A program made the translations under genes and the position numbers. The notes under the pieces are model-generated. The model was given only the letters and a program-made list of their open reading frames with translations, was not told where the DNA came from and made no database searches. Positions 27,489 to 36,124 of a stretch of 64,000 bases of DNA are shown piece by piece. The first letter of the stretch is position 1; each line of letters starts with the position of its first letter. Origin of the DNA: an uncultured Bacteroidia bacterium (GTDB lineage Bacteria > Bacteroidota > Bacteroidia > Bacteroidales > Prolixibacteraceae); contig CAIUAN010000038.1 of the NCBI GenBank assembly GCA_903897145.1, forward strand, positions 1-64,000. The letters are read 5' to 3'.

Positions 27489-28697
27489 ATGGAGATGAAT
27501 CAGACCAGTAAAAAGAGTTACCTCTTACCACTGATTATTGTAGGGATCATGTTTTTTGCCATCGGCTTTGCCTTGGGAATAAATAGTTATTTAATCCCCC
27601 TATTAAGCAAAGCGCTTAGTATCTCGTCCGGACAATCGTATCTTGTTCTTGCAGCAACATTCTCAGCCTTTTTAATCTTTGGCTATCCCGCATCTTTAGT
27701 GATCGGAAAAATTGGCTACAAGAATACCATGGCACTCTCATTTTTAATGTTTGCTGCTGGATTTTACCTTTTCATTCCTTCTGCGAGATTAGGCAGTTTA
27801 CCCTTATTCTTATTTGCTTCATTTATTAGTGGAATGGGAAATGCTTTCTTACAAGCATCTGTTAACCCATACATTACCATCCTAGGCCCTATTGAAAGTG
27901 CGGCCAAGAGAATGAGTATTATGGGAATTGCAAATAAATTAGCTTGGCCTATTGCTCCCCTATTTTTGTCACTTGTAATTAGCAAAAATGTTAAAGATGT
28001 GCAACTTACAGATATCAATTTGCCATTTTATATCATCATCGGCGTATTTATTCTTCTTGGTGTATTGGCTTATTTCTCACCGCTACCTGAAGTGGCTGCT
28101 GCTGGAGAAGAAGATAGTACAGAAGATTGTGCCTATGCAGCCGACAAAAAATCGATCTGGGAGTTTCCTCATCTACTTTTAGGTGGCTTAACGCTCTTCT
28201 TATATGTAGGTGTTGAAACTATTTCATTGGGAACTTTAGTGGATTATGCGACAAGCATCAATCTTCCAAACCCAGGATTGTATGCTTGGATAGCACCTGT
28301 TGGGATGGTTATTGGTTATATCTGTGGAGTAATCTTTATCCCGAAACACCTAAGTCAAGCAAAGGCCCTATTGATTTGTGCCATTGTAGCTTTAATTGGA
28401 TCGTTAATGGTTGTCTTCGTTACGGAGTCACTATCAATCTGGTTTATCTCTTTAATGGCCCTTGGATGCTCATTGATGTGGCCAGCCCTTTGGCCTTTAG
28501 CAATTGCTGATCTAGGGAGATTTACAAAAGCTGGCTCATCATTATTGGTTATTGCAATCGTTGGTGGTGCTTTAGTTCCAACAATTTATGGATTCTTAAA
28601 AGACGCTTATGGAGCACAGCATGCGTACTGGGTAGCTGTTCCATGCTTTTTATTTATCCTTTATTATGCCTTAAGCGGTCATAAAATCAGAAAATAA
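27489..28697 (+). CDS. Sugar MFS transporter, FucP/GluP-like
   Basis: 402-residue inner-membrane transporter with about twelve helices. The N-terminus (FFAIGFALGINSYLIPLLSKAL) and the NAFLQASVNPYITILGP stretch are typical of the fucose/glucose/galactose proton-symporter (FucP/GluP) group common in Bacteroidota. A Rho-independent terminator follows, so the kinase/nucleotidyltransferase pair downstream likely has its own start, though it may be functionally linked. Sugar specificity cannot be assigned. Confidence 0.85.
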   Translation: MEMNQTSKKSYLLPLIIVGIMFFAIGFALGINSYLIPLLSKALSISSGQSYLVLAATFSAFLIFGYPASLVIGKIGYKNTMALSFLMFAAGFYLFIPSARLGSLPLFLFASFISGMGNAFLQASVNPYITILGPIESAAKRMSIMGIANKLAWPIAPLFLSLVISKNVKDVQLTDINLPFYIIIGVFILLGVLAYFSPLPEVAAAGEEDSTEDCAYAADKKSIWEFPHLLLGGLTLFLYVGVETISLGTLVDYATSINLPNPGLYAWIAPVGMVIGYICGVIFIPKHLSQAKALLICAIVALIGSLMVVFVTESLSIWFISLMALGCSLMWPALWPLAIADLGRFTKAGSSLLVIAIVGGALVPTIYGFLKDAYGAQHAYWVAVPCFLFILYYALSGHKIRK

Positions 28698-28749
28698 ATA
28701 GTTCATCAATGATCTTGAAGCACAAATTATCAAGATATTAAAATAACAA

Positions 28750-28806
28750 AACATCCATGTCCTTCTTTTCATCTTTTGAGTAGAAGAGTTCATGGATGTT
28801 TTTTAA
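28750..28806 (+). terminator. Terminator after the sugar MFS gene
   Basis: AACATCCATG (28750-28759) pairs with CATGGATGTT (28791-28800), with extra inner pairing (CTTCT with AGAAG), followed by a T tract. It lies 50 bases after the MFS stop and just before the next gene. Confidence 0.8.
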
Positions 28807-28823
28807 TAAAATAAAGCTCAAAA

Positions 28824-29723
28824 ATGAAACCAACATTAGTAATTCTAGCGGCAGGCATGGGCAGTCGTTATGGCGGTCTTAAACAATTAGATGAAGTAGG
28901 TCCAAATGGGGAAGCGATTATTGACTATTCCCTTTACGATGCAATCAAAGCTGGGTTTGGGAAAGTGGTATTTGTGATCCGCACAGATTTTTCGGAAGCA
29001 TTTAAAGCGCGATTTGAGCCGAATCTAAAGGGTCGAATTGAGGTTGAATATGTTTATCAGTCTCGCGATAAGATTCCTGAAGGGTTCAATATTCATCCAG
29101 AGCGCGAAAAGCCGTGGGGAACAGCGCATGCCACCATGATGGCAGAGCCTGTAACCAAAGAGCCTTTTGCAGTTATTAATGCGGATGATTTTTATGGTGG
29201 TAACGCCTATCGTGCGATGGCAGATTTTTTAACTTCTTCAACCGACCAGAACGAATATGCGATGGTTGGTTATTATGTAGCCAATACGCTGTCTGAGTTT
29301 GGGTCTGTGTCCCGAGGTGTTTGCAATACAGATGCAGAAGGATATCTAACGACTGTCGTTGAGCGGACAAAGATCCTAGGAGAATCAGATGGCATCTTTT
29401 ACTATGAAGGCGAAGATCGGACGAAACTAGATGGAAACACACCTGTTTCAATGAATTTCTGGGGACTGAAGCCAAATGTATTCAACTACCTTACTGAAGA
29501 TTTTAAAGATTTTCTAAGCAATCATGGGAATGAGTTAAAATCAGAATTTTACATTCCGCTTGTGATTAATAACAACATCGTCAAAGGTACTGTTAGAACG
29601 AAGGTTCTAAGCTGTGACTCACCTTGGTTTGGGGTTACCTATCAAGAAGATAAACCATTCGTACAAGAGAAGATTAAGACCTTGATTAAATCTGGGGAAT
29701 ACCCATCACATCTTTGGAGCTAA
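28824..29723 (+). CDS. Sugar-phosphate nucleotidyltransferase
   Basis: 299-residue NTP_transferase-fold protein that should join a nucleotide to a sugar 1-phosphate. The N-terminal nucleotide loop LAAGMGSRYGGLKQLD (7-22) is intact, and the metal-binding Asp pair is likely INADDFYGG near 117. It is followed 48 bases later by a sugar-kinase-like gene, which suggests a kinase plus activation pair for salvage of a free sugar. The exact nucleotide and sugar are unknown. Confidence 0.82.
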   Translation: MKPTLVILAAGMGSRYGGLKQLDEVGPNGEAIIDYSLYDAIKAGFGKVVFVIRTDFSEAFKARFEPNLKGRIEVEYVYQSRDKIPEGFNIHPEREKPWGTAHATMMAEPVTKEPFAVINADDFYGGNAYRAMADFLTSSTDQNEYAMVGYYVANTLSEFGSVSRGVCNTDAEGYLTTVVERTKILGESDGIFYYEGEDRTKLDGNTPVSMNFWGLKPNVFNYLTEDFKDFLSNHGNELKSEFYIPLVINNNIVKGTVRTKVLSCDSPWFGVTYQEDKPFVQEKIKTLIKSGEYPSHLWS

Positions 29724-29771
29724 TCTTTTAAAAAATACATTCCTGAAATTTCAACTATTACCTACTCTTTT

Positions 29772-30866
29772 ATGAACGAAGAAAAACTTTACGATCTGGT
29801 CAAAAAATTTGAGCTAGAACTAACAATCTCATCGATCCGTTCATTTGGGACTGGTCATATCAACGACACCTATTTGGTTGAAACGTCTCCTGCCGAAGCC
29901 CCTAATTACATCATCCAACGGAAGAATCATAAGATTTTTAAAAATGTCGCTGGGATGATGGAGAACATCGTGGTTAGCACCAATCATATTCGCGAGAAAC
30001 TTTTGGCTTCAGCTGAAAAAGAGGTCGAACGAAAAGTGATGACGTACTATCCGGCAAAAGATGGGAAGATGTTTGTCAATGACGAAGAGGGAAATTTCTG
30101 GACGCTATTTCTGTTTATCAAAGATTGTCGGGTTGTGGAATTAATCCAAGAGCCCGAACAAGCCTATAATGCGGCACGTGCTTTTGGCCATTTCCAGCTG
30201 CAGCTTTCCGATTTACCCGGCGAGAAATTAATTGAGACGATCCCGAATTTTCACAATGGGCTATCGCGATTAAAAGATTTCCAAGCAGCAATCACCGCAG
30301 ATCTTGCTGGCAGAGTAAAAGAAAACCAATCTATTATTGATCAAATTTTGCTACGCTCCGATTCCATGACCTCACTACAGCGTGCCTTGGATGACAAATC
30401 GTTGCCGATGCGAATTACCCACAACGATACGAAGATCAATAACATTCTTTTCGATCAAGAAAACAATTCACTTTGCGTCATCGACTTAGACACGGTGATG
30501 CCGGGTTCAGCTCTATATGATTTCGGTGATGCCATACGGACGCTAGGTAATACGGCTCCTGAAGATGAACCTAATCTAGAAAAAATAACTTTCAACAAAC
30601 CAATTTACGAAGCGTTTGCAAAAGGGTATATTTCGAAAGCAAAATCATTTCTCACCCCAAAAGAGATTGAGAACTTAGCCTTTTCATGTCTTTATATGGC
30701 CTGGGAACAAGCTATGCGATTCTTTACCGACTATCTAAATGGTGACACTTATTACAAGACAGAATATGCCGGTCATAATCTTGTTCGCACCAAAGCGCAA
30801 TTGAGGTATTTAGAAGTCCTTGAATCAAATAAGCAAGCCATGGATGAGGTAATTCTGGCCAGCTAA
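29772..30866 (+). CDS. APH-fold kinase, N-acetylhexosamine 1-kinase-like
   Basis: 364-residue protein-kinase-like (APH) phosphotransferase. The catalytic loop THNDTKINNILFD (near residue 215) and the metal-site segment VIDLDTVMPGSALYDFGD follow the pattern of anomeric sugar kinases such as NahK, which phosphorylate the C1 hydroxyl of N-acetylhexosamines. Placement directly after a nucleotidyltransferase and a sugar MFS supports a salvage pathway from sugar to sugar-1-P to NDP-sugar. It is not an antibiotic-resistance kinase by context; substrate is inferred. Confidence 0.78.
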   Translation: MNEEKLYDLVKKFELELTISSIRSFGTGHINDTYLVETSPAEAPNYIIQRKNHKIFKNVAGMMENIVVSTNHIREKLLASAEKEVERKVMTYYPAKDGKMFVNDEEGNFWTLFLFIKDCRVVELIQEPEQAYNAARAFGHFQLQLSDLPGEKLIETIPNFHNGLSRLKDFQAAITADLAGRVKENQSIIDQILLRSDSMTSLQRALDDKSLPMRITHNDTKINNILFDQENNSLCVIDLDTVMPGSALYDFGDAIRTLGNTAPEDEPNLEKITFNKPIYEAFAKGYISKAKSFLTPKEIENLAFSCLYMAWEQAMRFFTDYLNGDTYYKTEYAGHNLVRTKAQLRYLEVLESNKQAMDEVILAS

Positions 30867-30900
30867 AAAACGGGTGCCCTATTCTAGGACATTGAGGTAT

Positions 30901-32130
30901 CTATTCGATGTAGTCAAGATCCTTGTGGTAGGTCTCTTCGGTAAAATATAGCGCAGTAAGCGTTATGGCAATCACGATAGCTGCGGTATAGATTCCACTT
31001 TTGATAATATTCAGTCCCAAATCTTTTTGAAATAGGTTAAGAAACATCATGTTTATTAAGGGCAGAGAGCCTCTTACCATGTTCGGAATCGTGGTCGTTG
31101 CAGTTGCTCTAAGATTAGTGCCGAACTGCTCTGCTCCCATTGTAATAAAGATAATCCAGAAGCCAGAACTGAATCCAAGAATAGCACAGATAATAGCCAT
31201 TGAGGTGTTGCTTGTATTAATGCCACTAAAGAATAGCATGATGCTTAGTGAGCATAATGTATAGTAAAGAAGTAAACCCTTTTTTCGACTTTGAAAATAC
31301 TGACAGACAAATCCAGCGATCAGGTCACCAATGGCAATACCCACATAAGCTAACATGACTGCTCGCCCTGAATCAAAGTCTGAACTACCAAACATAGCCT
31401 TGGCAAATCGATCACTCTGAGTTACCAAGATCCCAATTATACACCAGGTAGGTAGTCCTAATAAAATTGCTGTGAAATATTTTTTAAATCGTATTCCGCT
31501 AGAAAAAAACAGAAAGAAATTTCCTTTAGAAACATTTTTCAGTTTAACCTGATTAAACATGCCTGATTCCACTAGGCTAACCCTTAGAAATAAGAGCAAA
31601 ATCCCCAATACTCCTCCGATTTGATAGCAAAGACGCCAATCCAGAGTTACTTGGTAGGTGAAATAAGCAGCGATAACTCCGGTCAAGCCAAAACCTGCAA
31701 CTACCGAAGTGCCGATGCCACGTTTACTTTGAGGTAGTAGCTCACTGACCAATGTTATTCCAGCACCAAGCTCTCCAGCTAAGCCAATACCAGCAATAAA
31801 CCGACAGATTATATATTGATCAACGGTATGAATGTAGGCGGTTGCAAAATTTGCTACAGAATAAAGAATGATTGAGCCAAACAAGATGCTAAGTCTCCCC
31901 TTCTTATCACCCAAAACACCCCACAAGATGCCACCTAATAACAATCCGATCATCTGCCAATTCATCACAGCAATGCTATCAGAAAGCAAGGTAGAATCTG
32001 TTGATCCAACTGCAAAAAGACTAGGGCGCTTAACAATCGTAAATAACAGCAAGTCATACATATCAACGAAGTAACCGAGTGAAGCCACGATTACGGCTAA
32101 GCTAAAAATTGAACGATCTTTTGATTGCAT
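30901..32130 (-). CDS. MFS transporter of the carboxylate/metabolite:H+ symporter type
   Basis: 409-residue, about twelve-helix transporter. It begins with LGYFVDMYDLLLF (membrane-embedded aspartates typical of the metabolite:proton symporters) and carries the A-motif-like GDKKGRLSILFG in loop 2-3 and RFIAGIGLAGELGAG in helix 4. It sits 52 bases downstream of larB on the same strand and probably belongs to the lar operon, making a hydroxyacid or other small organic acid the best guess for substrate. That guess rests only on position. Confidence 0.82.
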   Translation of the reverse strand: MQSKDRSIFSLAVIVASLGYFVDMYDLLLFTIVKRPSLFAVGSTDSTLLSDSIAVMNWQMIGLLLGGILWGVLGDKKGRLSILFGSIILYSVANFATAYIHTVDQYIICRFIAGIGLAGELGAGITLVSELLPQSKRGIGTSVVAGFGLTGVIAAYFTYQVTLDWRLCYQIGGVLGILLLFLRVSLVESGMFNQVKLKNVSKGNFFLFFSSGIRFKKYFTAILLGLPTWCIIGILVTQSDRFAKAMFGSSDFDSGRAVMLAYVGIAIGDLIAGFVCQYFQSRKKGLLLYYTLCSLSIMLFFSGINTSNTSMAIICAILGFSSGFWIIFITMGAEQFGTNLRATATTTIPNMVRGSLPLINMMFLNLFQKDLGLNIIKSGIYTAAIVIAITLTALYFTEETYHKDLDYIE

Positions 32131-32182
32131 AAAAGAGTAAAAAATGTGGAAGTTTTTAGTTCTACTAGAACACAGAGTATAC

Positions 32183-32920
32183 CTATAGTTTATTTATCAA
32201 AGAGGCCTGGCAGGCAGCTCCAAAGCCATTGTCGATATTTACCACGGAAACACCTGTTGCACAACTATTTAACATCGAAAGCAAAGCTGATAAGCCTTGG
32301 AAATTAGCCCCATATCCAATGCTAGTTGGAACACCGATAACCGGTTTATTAACTAATCCCCCAACGACGCTTGCGAGTGCGCCTTCCATACCAGCCACAA
32401 CAATAATTACCTTAGCATTGGTAATCATATCTAGCTTATTGAATAAACGATGGATTCCAGCAACACCTACATCGTAAACAGTAACAACTTTGTTATTTAA
32501 AAATCGGGCGGTTTCAGCTGCTTCTTCAGCGACAGGCAGGTCTGACGTTCCAGCTGAAATAATTGCAATGTAACTTTCGCTACACACTTCATCTTTGTGC
32601 TTATAGCTTATGGTCCGTGCCAACTGATTGTAGGAGGCTTTAGGCACGATGGTTAAAACAGCTTGGGCCATCTCCTCTGTGATACGTGTAGCCAAAATAT
32701 CCAATCCTTTATCATACATGAGCTGAACGATCTGACGCACTTGATCGGTGGTCTTACCAGCAGCATAGATCACCTCAGGAATGCCTGTTCTTTTTTTACG
32801 ATCAGTATCGATATTAGCAAAGCCCATATCTTCAAAGCCAGTATTAGAAATTGCAGATATGACCTCATCCTGGGCTAACTCGCCAGCTTTATATTTTTCA
32901 AGTAGTTCTCGAAGCTCCAT
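32183..32920 (-). CDS. larB: Nickel-pincer cofactor biosynthesis protein LarB
   Basis: Pyridinium-3,5-biscarboxylic acid mononucleotide synthase. It carboxylates and hydrolyses nicotinic acid adenine dinucleotide, the first step to the nickel-pincer nucleotide (NPN) cofactor. 245 residues: a short helical N-terminus, then a PurE-like domain with IISAGTSDLPVAEEA (about 125-139), GMEGALASVVGGLV and the NIDNGFGAA end. It starts 1 base after larC. The full LarB-LarC-LarE set is contiguous. Confidence 0.93.
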   Translation of the reverse strand: MELRELLEKYKAGELAQDEVISAISNTGFEDMGFANIDTDRKKRTGIPEVIYAAGKTTDQVRQIVQLMYDKGLDILATRITEEMAQAVLTIVPKASYNQLARTISYKHKDEVCSESYIAIISAGTSDLPVAEEAAETARFLNNKVVTVYDVGVAGIHRLFNKLDMITNAKVIIVVAGMEGALASVVGGLVNKPVIGVPTSIGYGANFQGLSALLSMLNSCATGVSVVNIDNGFGAACQASLINKL

Positions 32921-32921
32921 C

Positions 32922-34094
32922 TTACCGTTTCTTGTTAACTATCCGTTCCACTTCACTCATACTTAATCCATGGAGTAGCGACAAACGCTTGATGTCATCA
33001 AATTCCACTTTGGCATGAATCTCTTTGCCTTCAAAAATGGTTGACTTTATGCGAACCTTTCCAAGTTCAGTATCGATCTCCTTTTCGGTGCGATCAAGAA
33101 ATGTTTTGGTTACAGGATAAGTAATAAGGCCAATAGATGTTGAGTGTTTGAAGATGATCGATTTTAGTTCTGACAGTGTTTTCTGTGTACCTAAAACCGA
33201 AAGACGATTTGCTGGTCGTGACTTTTTCATAATCACCGGGGTGATAAACACATCATTAGCACCAGCCTCAAAGAGTTTCTCAACCAACGGTTCATAAAAC
33301 TCTGGGTTCATATCATCAATATTGCATTCGATCATCCAAGACTCGAGTTGTTGCGTATTCCCTAATCCCTTTTCCGATTCTGACAAGTAGACGCGAAGGA
33401 CATTAGGAACCTCCGAAATATCACGATGGCCAATTCCGTAACCGGTCTGTTGAATTGGAAAATTAAACTGTTCTGTAAACTCATCGACCAAAGCCACTAA
33501 GATAGCAGCCCCAGTTGGTGTCGTAGCCTCATGTTGTATCAAACCCATTTTAATTGGAATACCCTTCACAATTAATGCGGTAGCAGGAGCTGGAACAGGC
33601 ATAATCCCATGTGCACATTTTACCGTACCGCCGCCAAGCTGAATGGGTGAGGAAATGACCTTATCTATCTTGAGATAGTCCCAGCAGATGGCTGCGCCTA
33701 CAATATCTGCAATAGAATCTAGTGCTCCGACTTCATGAAAATGGACTCTTTGTTTATCAATCTGATGAACGTTAGCTTCTGCTTCGGCTATTAAATCAAA
33801 GATCTGTATCGATTTCGCTTTTACCTTTGCAGAAAGGGTAGAATTATTAATCAACTCCTCGACATGTCTCAGATGACGGTGCTTCTCATTGTCAGGATTC
33901 TCAACGACGACGGTCGCCTTCGTACCAGAAATACCACGACGGTTATCTTTTGAAATCTCAAGGTAAAAGCCTTCAATATTTAATCTTTGTAGTTCCGCGA
34001 TAAGATAGGCCGAATCGACACCAAGATCTATCATGGCACCAAGGTTCATATCTCCGCTGATACCCGCAAAACAATCGTAGAATAATATTCTCAT
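32922..34094 (-). CDS. larC: Nickel-pincer cofactor nickel insertase LarC (unsplit)
   Basis: CTP-dependent nickel insertase that installs Ni into the sulfurated pyridinium ring in the last step of NPN synthesis. 390 residues with the diagnostic start ILFYDCFAGISGDM and VHFHEVGALDSIADI (near 125), and a C-terminal domain beginning about residue 270. In Lactiplantibacillus the gene is split into larC1/larC2 and joined by frameshifting; here it is one continuous frame. Its ATG overlaps the larE TGA (34091-34094), so larE and larC are translationally coupled. Confidence 0.93.
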   Translation of the reverse strand: MRILFYDCFAGISGDMNLGAMIDLGVDSAYLIAELQRLNIEGFYLEISKDNRRGISGTKATVVVENPDNEKHRHLRHVEELINNSTLSAKVKAKSIQIFDLIAEAEANVHQIDKQRVHFHEVGALDSIADIVGAAICWDYLKIDKVISSPIQLGGGTVKCAHGIMPVPAPATALIVKGIPIKMGLIQHEATTPTGAAILVALVDEFTEQFNFPIQQTGYGIGHRDISEVPNVLRVYLSESEKGLGNTQQLESWMIECNIDDMNPEFYEPLVEKLFEAGANDVFITPVIMKKSRPANRLSVLGTQKTLSELKSIIFKHSTSIGLITYPVTKTFLDRTEKEIDTELGKVRIKSTIFEGKEIHAKVEFDDIKRLSLLHGLSMSEVERIVNKKR

Positions 34095-34936
34095 CGAGTA
34101 GCCATTTTCAAATCGGTTACATTTAAAACTCGGTTTAACTTTCCCGAGACTAATCCTTCTTGATCAAGTTTTATCTCCTCAAAACCTATCTTTTGCATCT
34201 CAACTCTAAGCACTTGTTCTATGTTCATTAATTTGTCAAAATCAGCTTTCAAGACTTCTATTTTGCCATAAGAGCCATAATGACGTACACGAACATCTTC
34301 GAATCCATAAGTATTTAGCAACTCTTCAGCCGCCTCAATCTGCCGCAGCTTGAGGAGAGTAACCTCCTGCTCATAAGGTATCCGAGAGCTCAGACAAGGA
34401 CTTGCAGGCTTATTCCAATTGGGTAAGGTAAAGTGTTTTGCTAATGTTCGCACGTCCTCTTTAGTGATCTTACAATCCACCAAAGGAGAGATAACACTAT
34501 TTATCTTTCCCGCTTCTAGGCCAGGTCGGTAATCACCTAGATCATCCGAGTTCGTGCCGCTTAAGATTTCAAACTGAGGAAATTTTGCTTTGATCTTATG
34601 AAGGTCTTGAAAAAGATGATCCTTACAAAAGAAGCATCGATTAACAGGATTTGCGCTATAACGAACATCGCTGAGTTCGTTGGTTTTTATCACTTCAAGA
34701 TGTATATCAAATAATTCACAAAAAGAGACGGCTAGATTAAAGTCTGAAGTTTTCAAACTTTCCGAATTTGATATCACGCCAATTGCCCTCTCTTTGCCCT
34801 GGAACTTACGAGCGAGAAAAAGGACTAAAGCAGAGTCTACTCCACCAGAAAATGCAACTATCGAACCACCACGCTCAAGAAACCAACTTCTAAGAAGTTC
34901 TAGTTTTTCAATAATACGTGCGTCTAAATCATTCAT
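34091..34936 (-). CDS. larE: Nickel-pincer cofactor sulfur transferase LarE
   Basis: ATP-dependent enzyme that converts the carboxylates of the LarB product to thiocarboxylates. 281 residues, N-type PP-loop SGGVDS at 30-35, GTNSDDLGDYRPG near 127-139 and the conserved KPASPCLSSR with Cys181. This cysteine aligns with the one sacrificed by the Lactiplantibacillus enzyme. A CFFC motif at 101-104 is also present. Whether it uses a sacrificial cysteine or a cluster for sulfur donation is not decided by the sequence. It is first in the larE-larC-larB-MFS operon; no larA follows. Confidence 0.93.
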   Translation of the reverse strand: MNDLDARIIEKLELLRSWFLERGGSIVAFSGGVDSALVLFLARKFQGKERAIGVISNSESLKTSDFNLAVSFCELFDIHLEVIKTNELSDVRYSANPVNRCFFCKDHLFQDLHKIKAKFPQFEILSGTNSDDLGDYRPGLEAGKINSVISPLVDCKITKEDVRTLAKHFTLPNWNKPASPCLSSRIPYEQEVTLLKLRQIEAAEELLNTYGFEDVRVRHYGSYGKIEVLKADFDKLMNIEQVLRVEMQKIGFEEIKLDQEGLVSGKLNRVLNVTDLKMATR

Positions 34937-35331
34937 CTATAATCGACTTAAGAAGAGCTATAAAACTAATTATTACAACATTTGAGTTCTGAAGATTAAG
35001 GATCACAGAATTTTCAATATGATCCGTAAAGCTATAAAATAATGATAAAATATCAGCCAAATTTCAAAATATAACCTAAAGAGAAGCGATTTTAAAACGA
35101 GCGATAAGTAATCACATTAAAACAAAAAAATAAAAACGTGATAAATTCTTAAACTCCTTATTCAAACCTGTAAATTATAAAAATTCTTAACTATTAATTT
35201 ACGAACAATCATCGACGATTTCAAAAATATATCTCTATTTTTGTGTGTCTAATTGATTCTTTTCTAATTCAAATCAAATCATCCTGAATGAATGAATTAA
35301 ACAACTTTTTATTCACCCAAATACTTACGCT
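34937..35331. other. 395-base divergent intergenic region upstream of the lar operon
   Basis: Strongly A/T-rich spacer between larE (minus) and the OB-fold lipoprotein (plus). It holds a pair of back-to-back -7-like boxes (35222-35243) and no convincing small gene. The long distance to larE (about 285 bases) would leave room for a regulated leader, but I recognise no riboswitch. Confidence 0.5.
35222..35243. promoter_or_regulatory. Back-to-back -7 boxes forming an imperfect palindrome
   Basis: CAAAAATA at 35222-35229 (minus-strand TATTTTTG) and TATTTTTG at 35236-35243 (plus strand) face apart, six bases between them. Each matches TAnnTTTG. They could be divergent promoters for the lar operon and the lipoprotein, or a palindromic operator. 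Confidence 0.45.
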
Positions 35332-36036
35332 ATGACAATAAAAATTTCCATAATCTCCTCATTTCTATTTATCTTATTCGTCGCTTGCAACAATTCCCCT
35401 AAAGTGAACAATTCGATGGTTCAAGGTGTCCATAAGATTCAAACAGCTGAAGTTATTCAATCAAGCAACTATACCTATCTTAGAGTATCGGAGGATGGTA
35501 AAGAGGGATGGATCGCGATTGCAAAGCAAGATGTAGAAATAGGCAAAACATACTATTACGAGTCTAACATTGAGATGACAAATTTCACCAGCAAAGAGTT
35601 AAACAGAACTTTTCCATCAATTATATTCGCTTCTAAATTCAGTTCTGAAGTTATCGGTTCCACAGAAAAATCGGCCAATTCAGCTCCAGCTAATGGCAAA
35701 AAGGCAGCCGTTGCCAAAGAAGGGATTAAAATTGAGAAAGCTAAAGGGGGAATTACCATTGCCGAGCTATTTGCAGCAAAGGATACCTATGGTGGCAAAG
35801 TAATTCGCATAAAAGGTGAGGTTGTGAAGTTCAATGCGCAGATCATGGGTAAAAATTGGATTCATATTCAAGATGGCACCAATATCAATGGAGCTTTTGA
35901 TCTTACAATAACTACAGCAGAAGAGGCTAAAGTTGGAGATATCCTTACTTTCGAAGGCGTCATAGCGCTTAAGAAGGATTTCGGCGCGGGTTATGCCTAT
36001 GACGTTATCTTGGAAGAGGGCAAGTTGATTCCTTAA
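35332..36036 (+). CDS. Lipoprotein with C-terminal OB-fold-like domain
   Basis: 234 residues. The N-terminal hydrophobic segment ends in a lipobox (LFVAC, Cys19), so it should be a lipoprotein processed by Lgt and LspA. A first domain of about 100 residues (GWIAIAKQDVEIGKTYYYES) resembles SH3/OB-like exported domains. After an alanine/lysine-rich linker, a second domain (about 140-232; GKVIRIKGEVVKFNAQIMG, WIHIQDGT) has the pattern of an exported OB fold. Such proteins are common in Bacteroidota but unassigned in function. A terminator follows. Confidence 0.7.
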   Translation: MTIKISIISSFLFILFVACNNSPKVNNSMVQGVHKIQTAEVIQSSNYTYLRVSEDGKEGWIAIAKQDVEIGKTYYYESNIEMTNFTSKELNRTFPSIIFASKFSSEVIGSTEKSANSAPANGKKAAVAKEGIKIEKAKGGITIAELFAAKDTYGGKVIRIKGEVVKFNAQIMGKNWIHIQDGTNINGAFDLTITTAEEAKVGDILTFEGVIALKKDFGAGYAYDVILEEGKLIP

Positions 36037-36061
36037 TCGAATTATATTTTAAATTATTGAG

Positions 36062-36096
36062 ATCTCTCATTGAAAAATCGATGAGAGATTTTTTTT
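36062..36096 (+). terminator. Terminator after the OB-fold lipoprotein
   Basis: ATCTCTCAT (36062-36070) pairs with ATGAGAGAT (36081-36089), followed by a run of T. It covers the in-frame TTG at 36095 and so argues that the next gene starts at its ATG, 36125. Confidence 0.85.
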
Positions 36097-36124
36097 GTAT
36101 TTTAGTCGACCATTAGACTATTGC

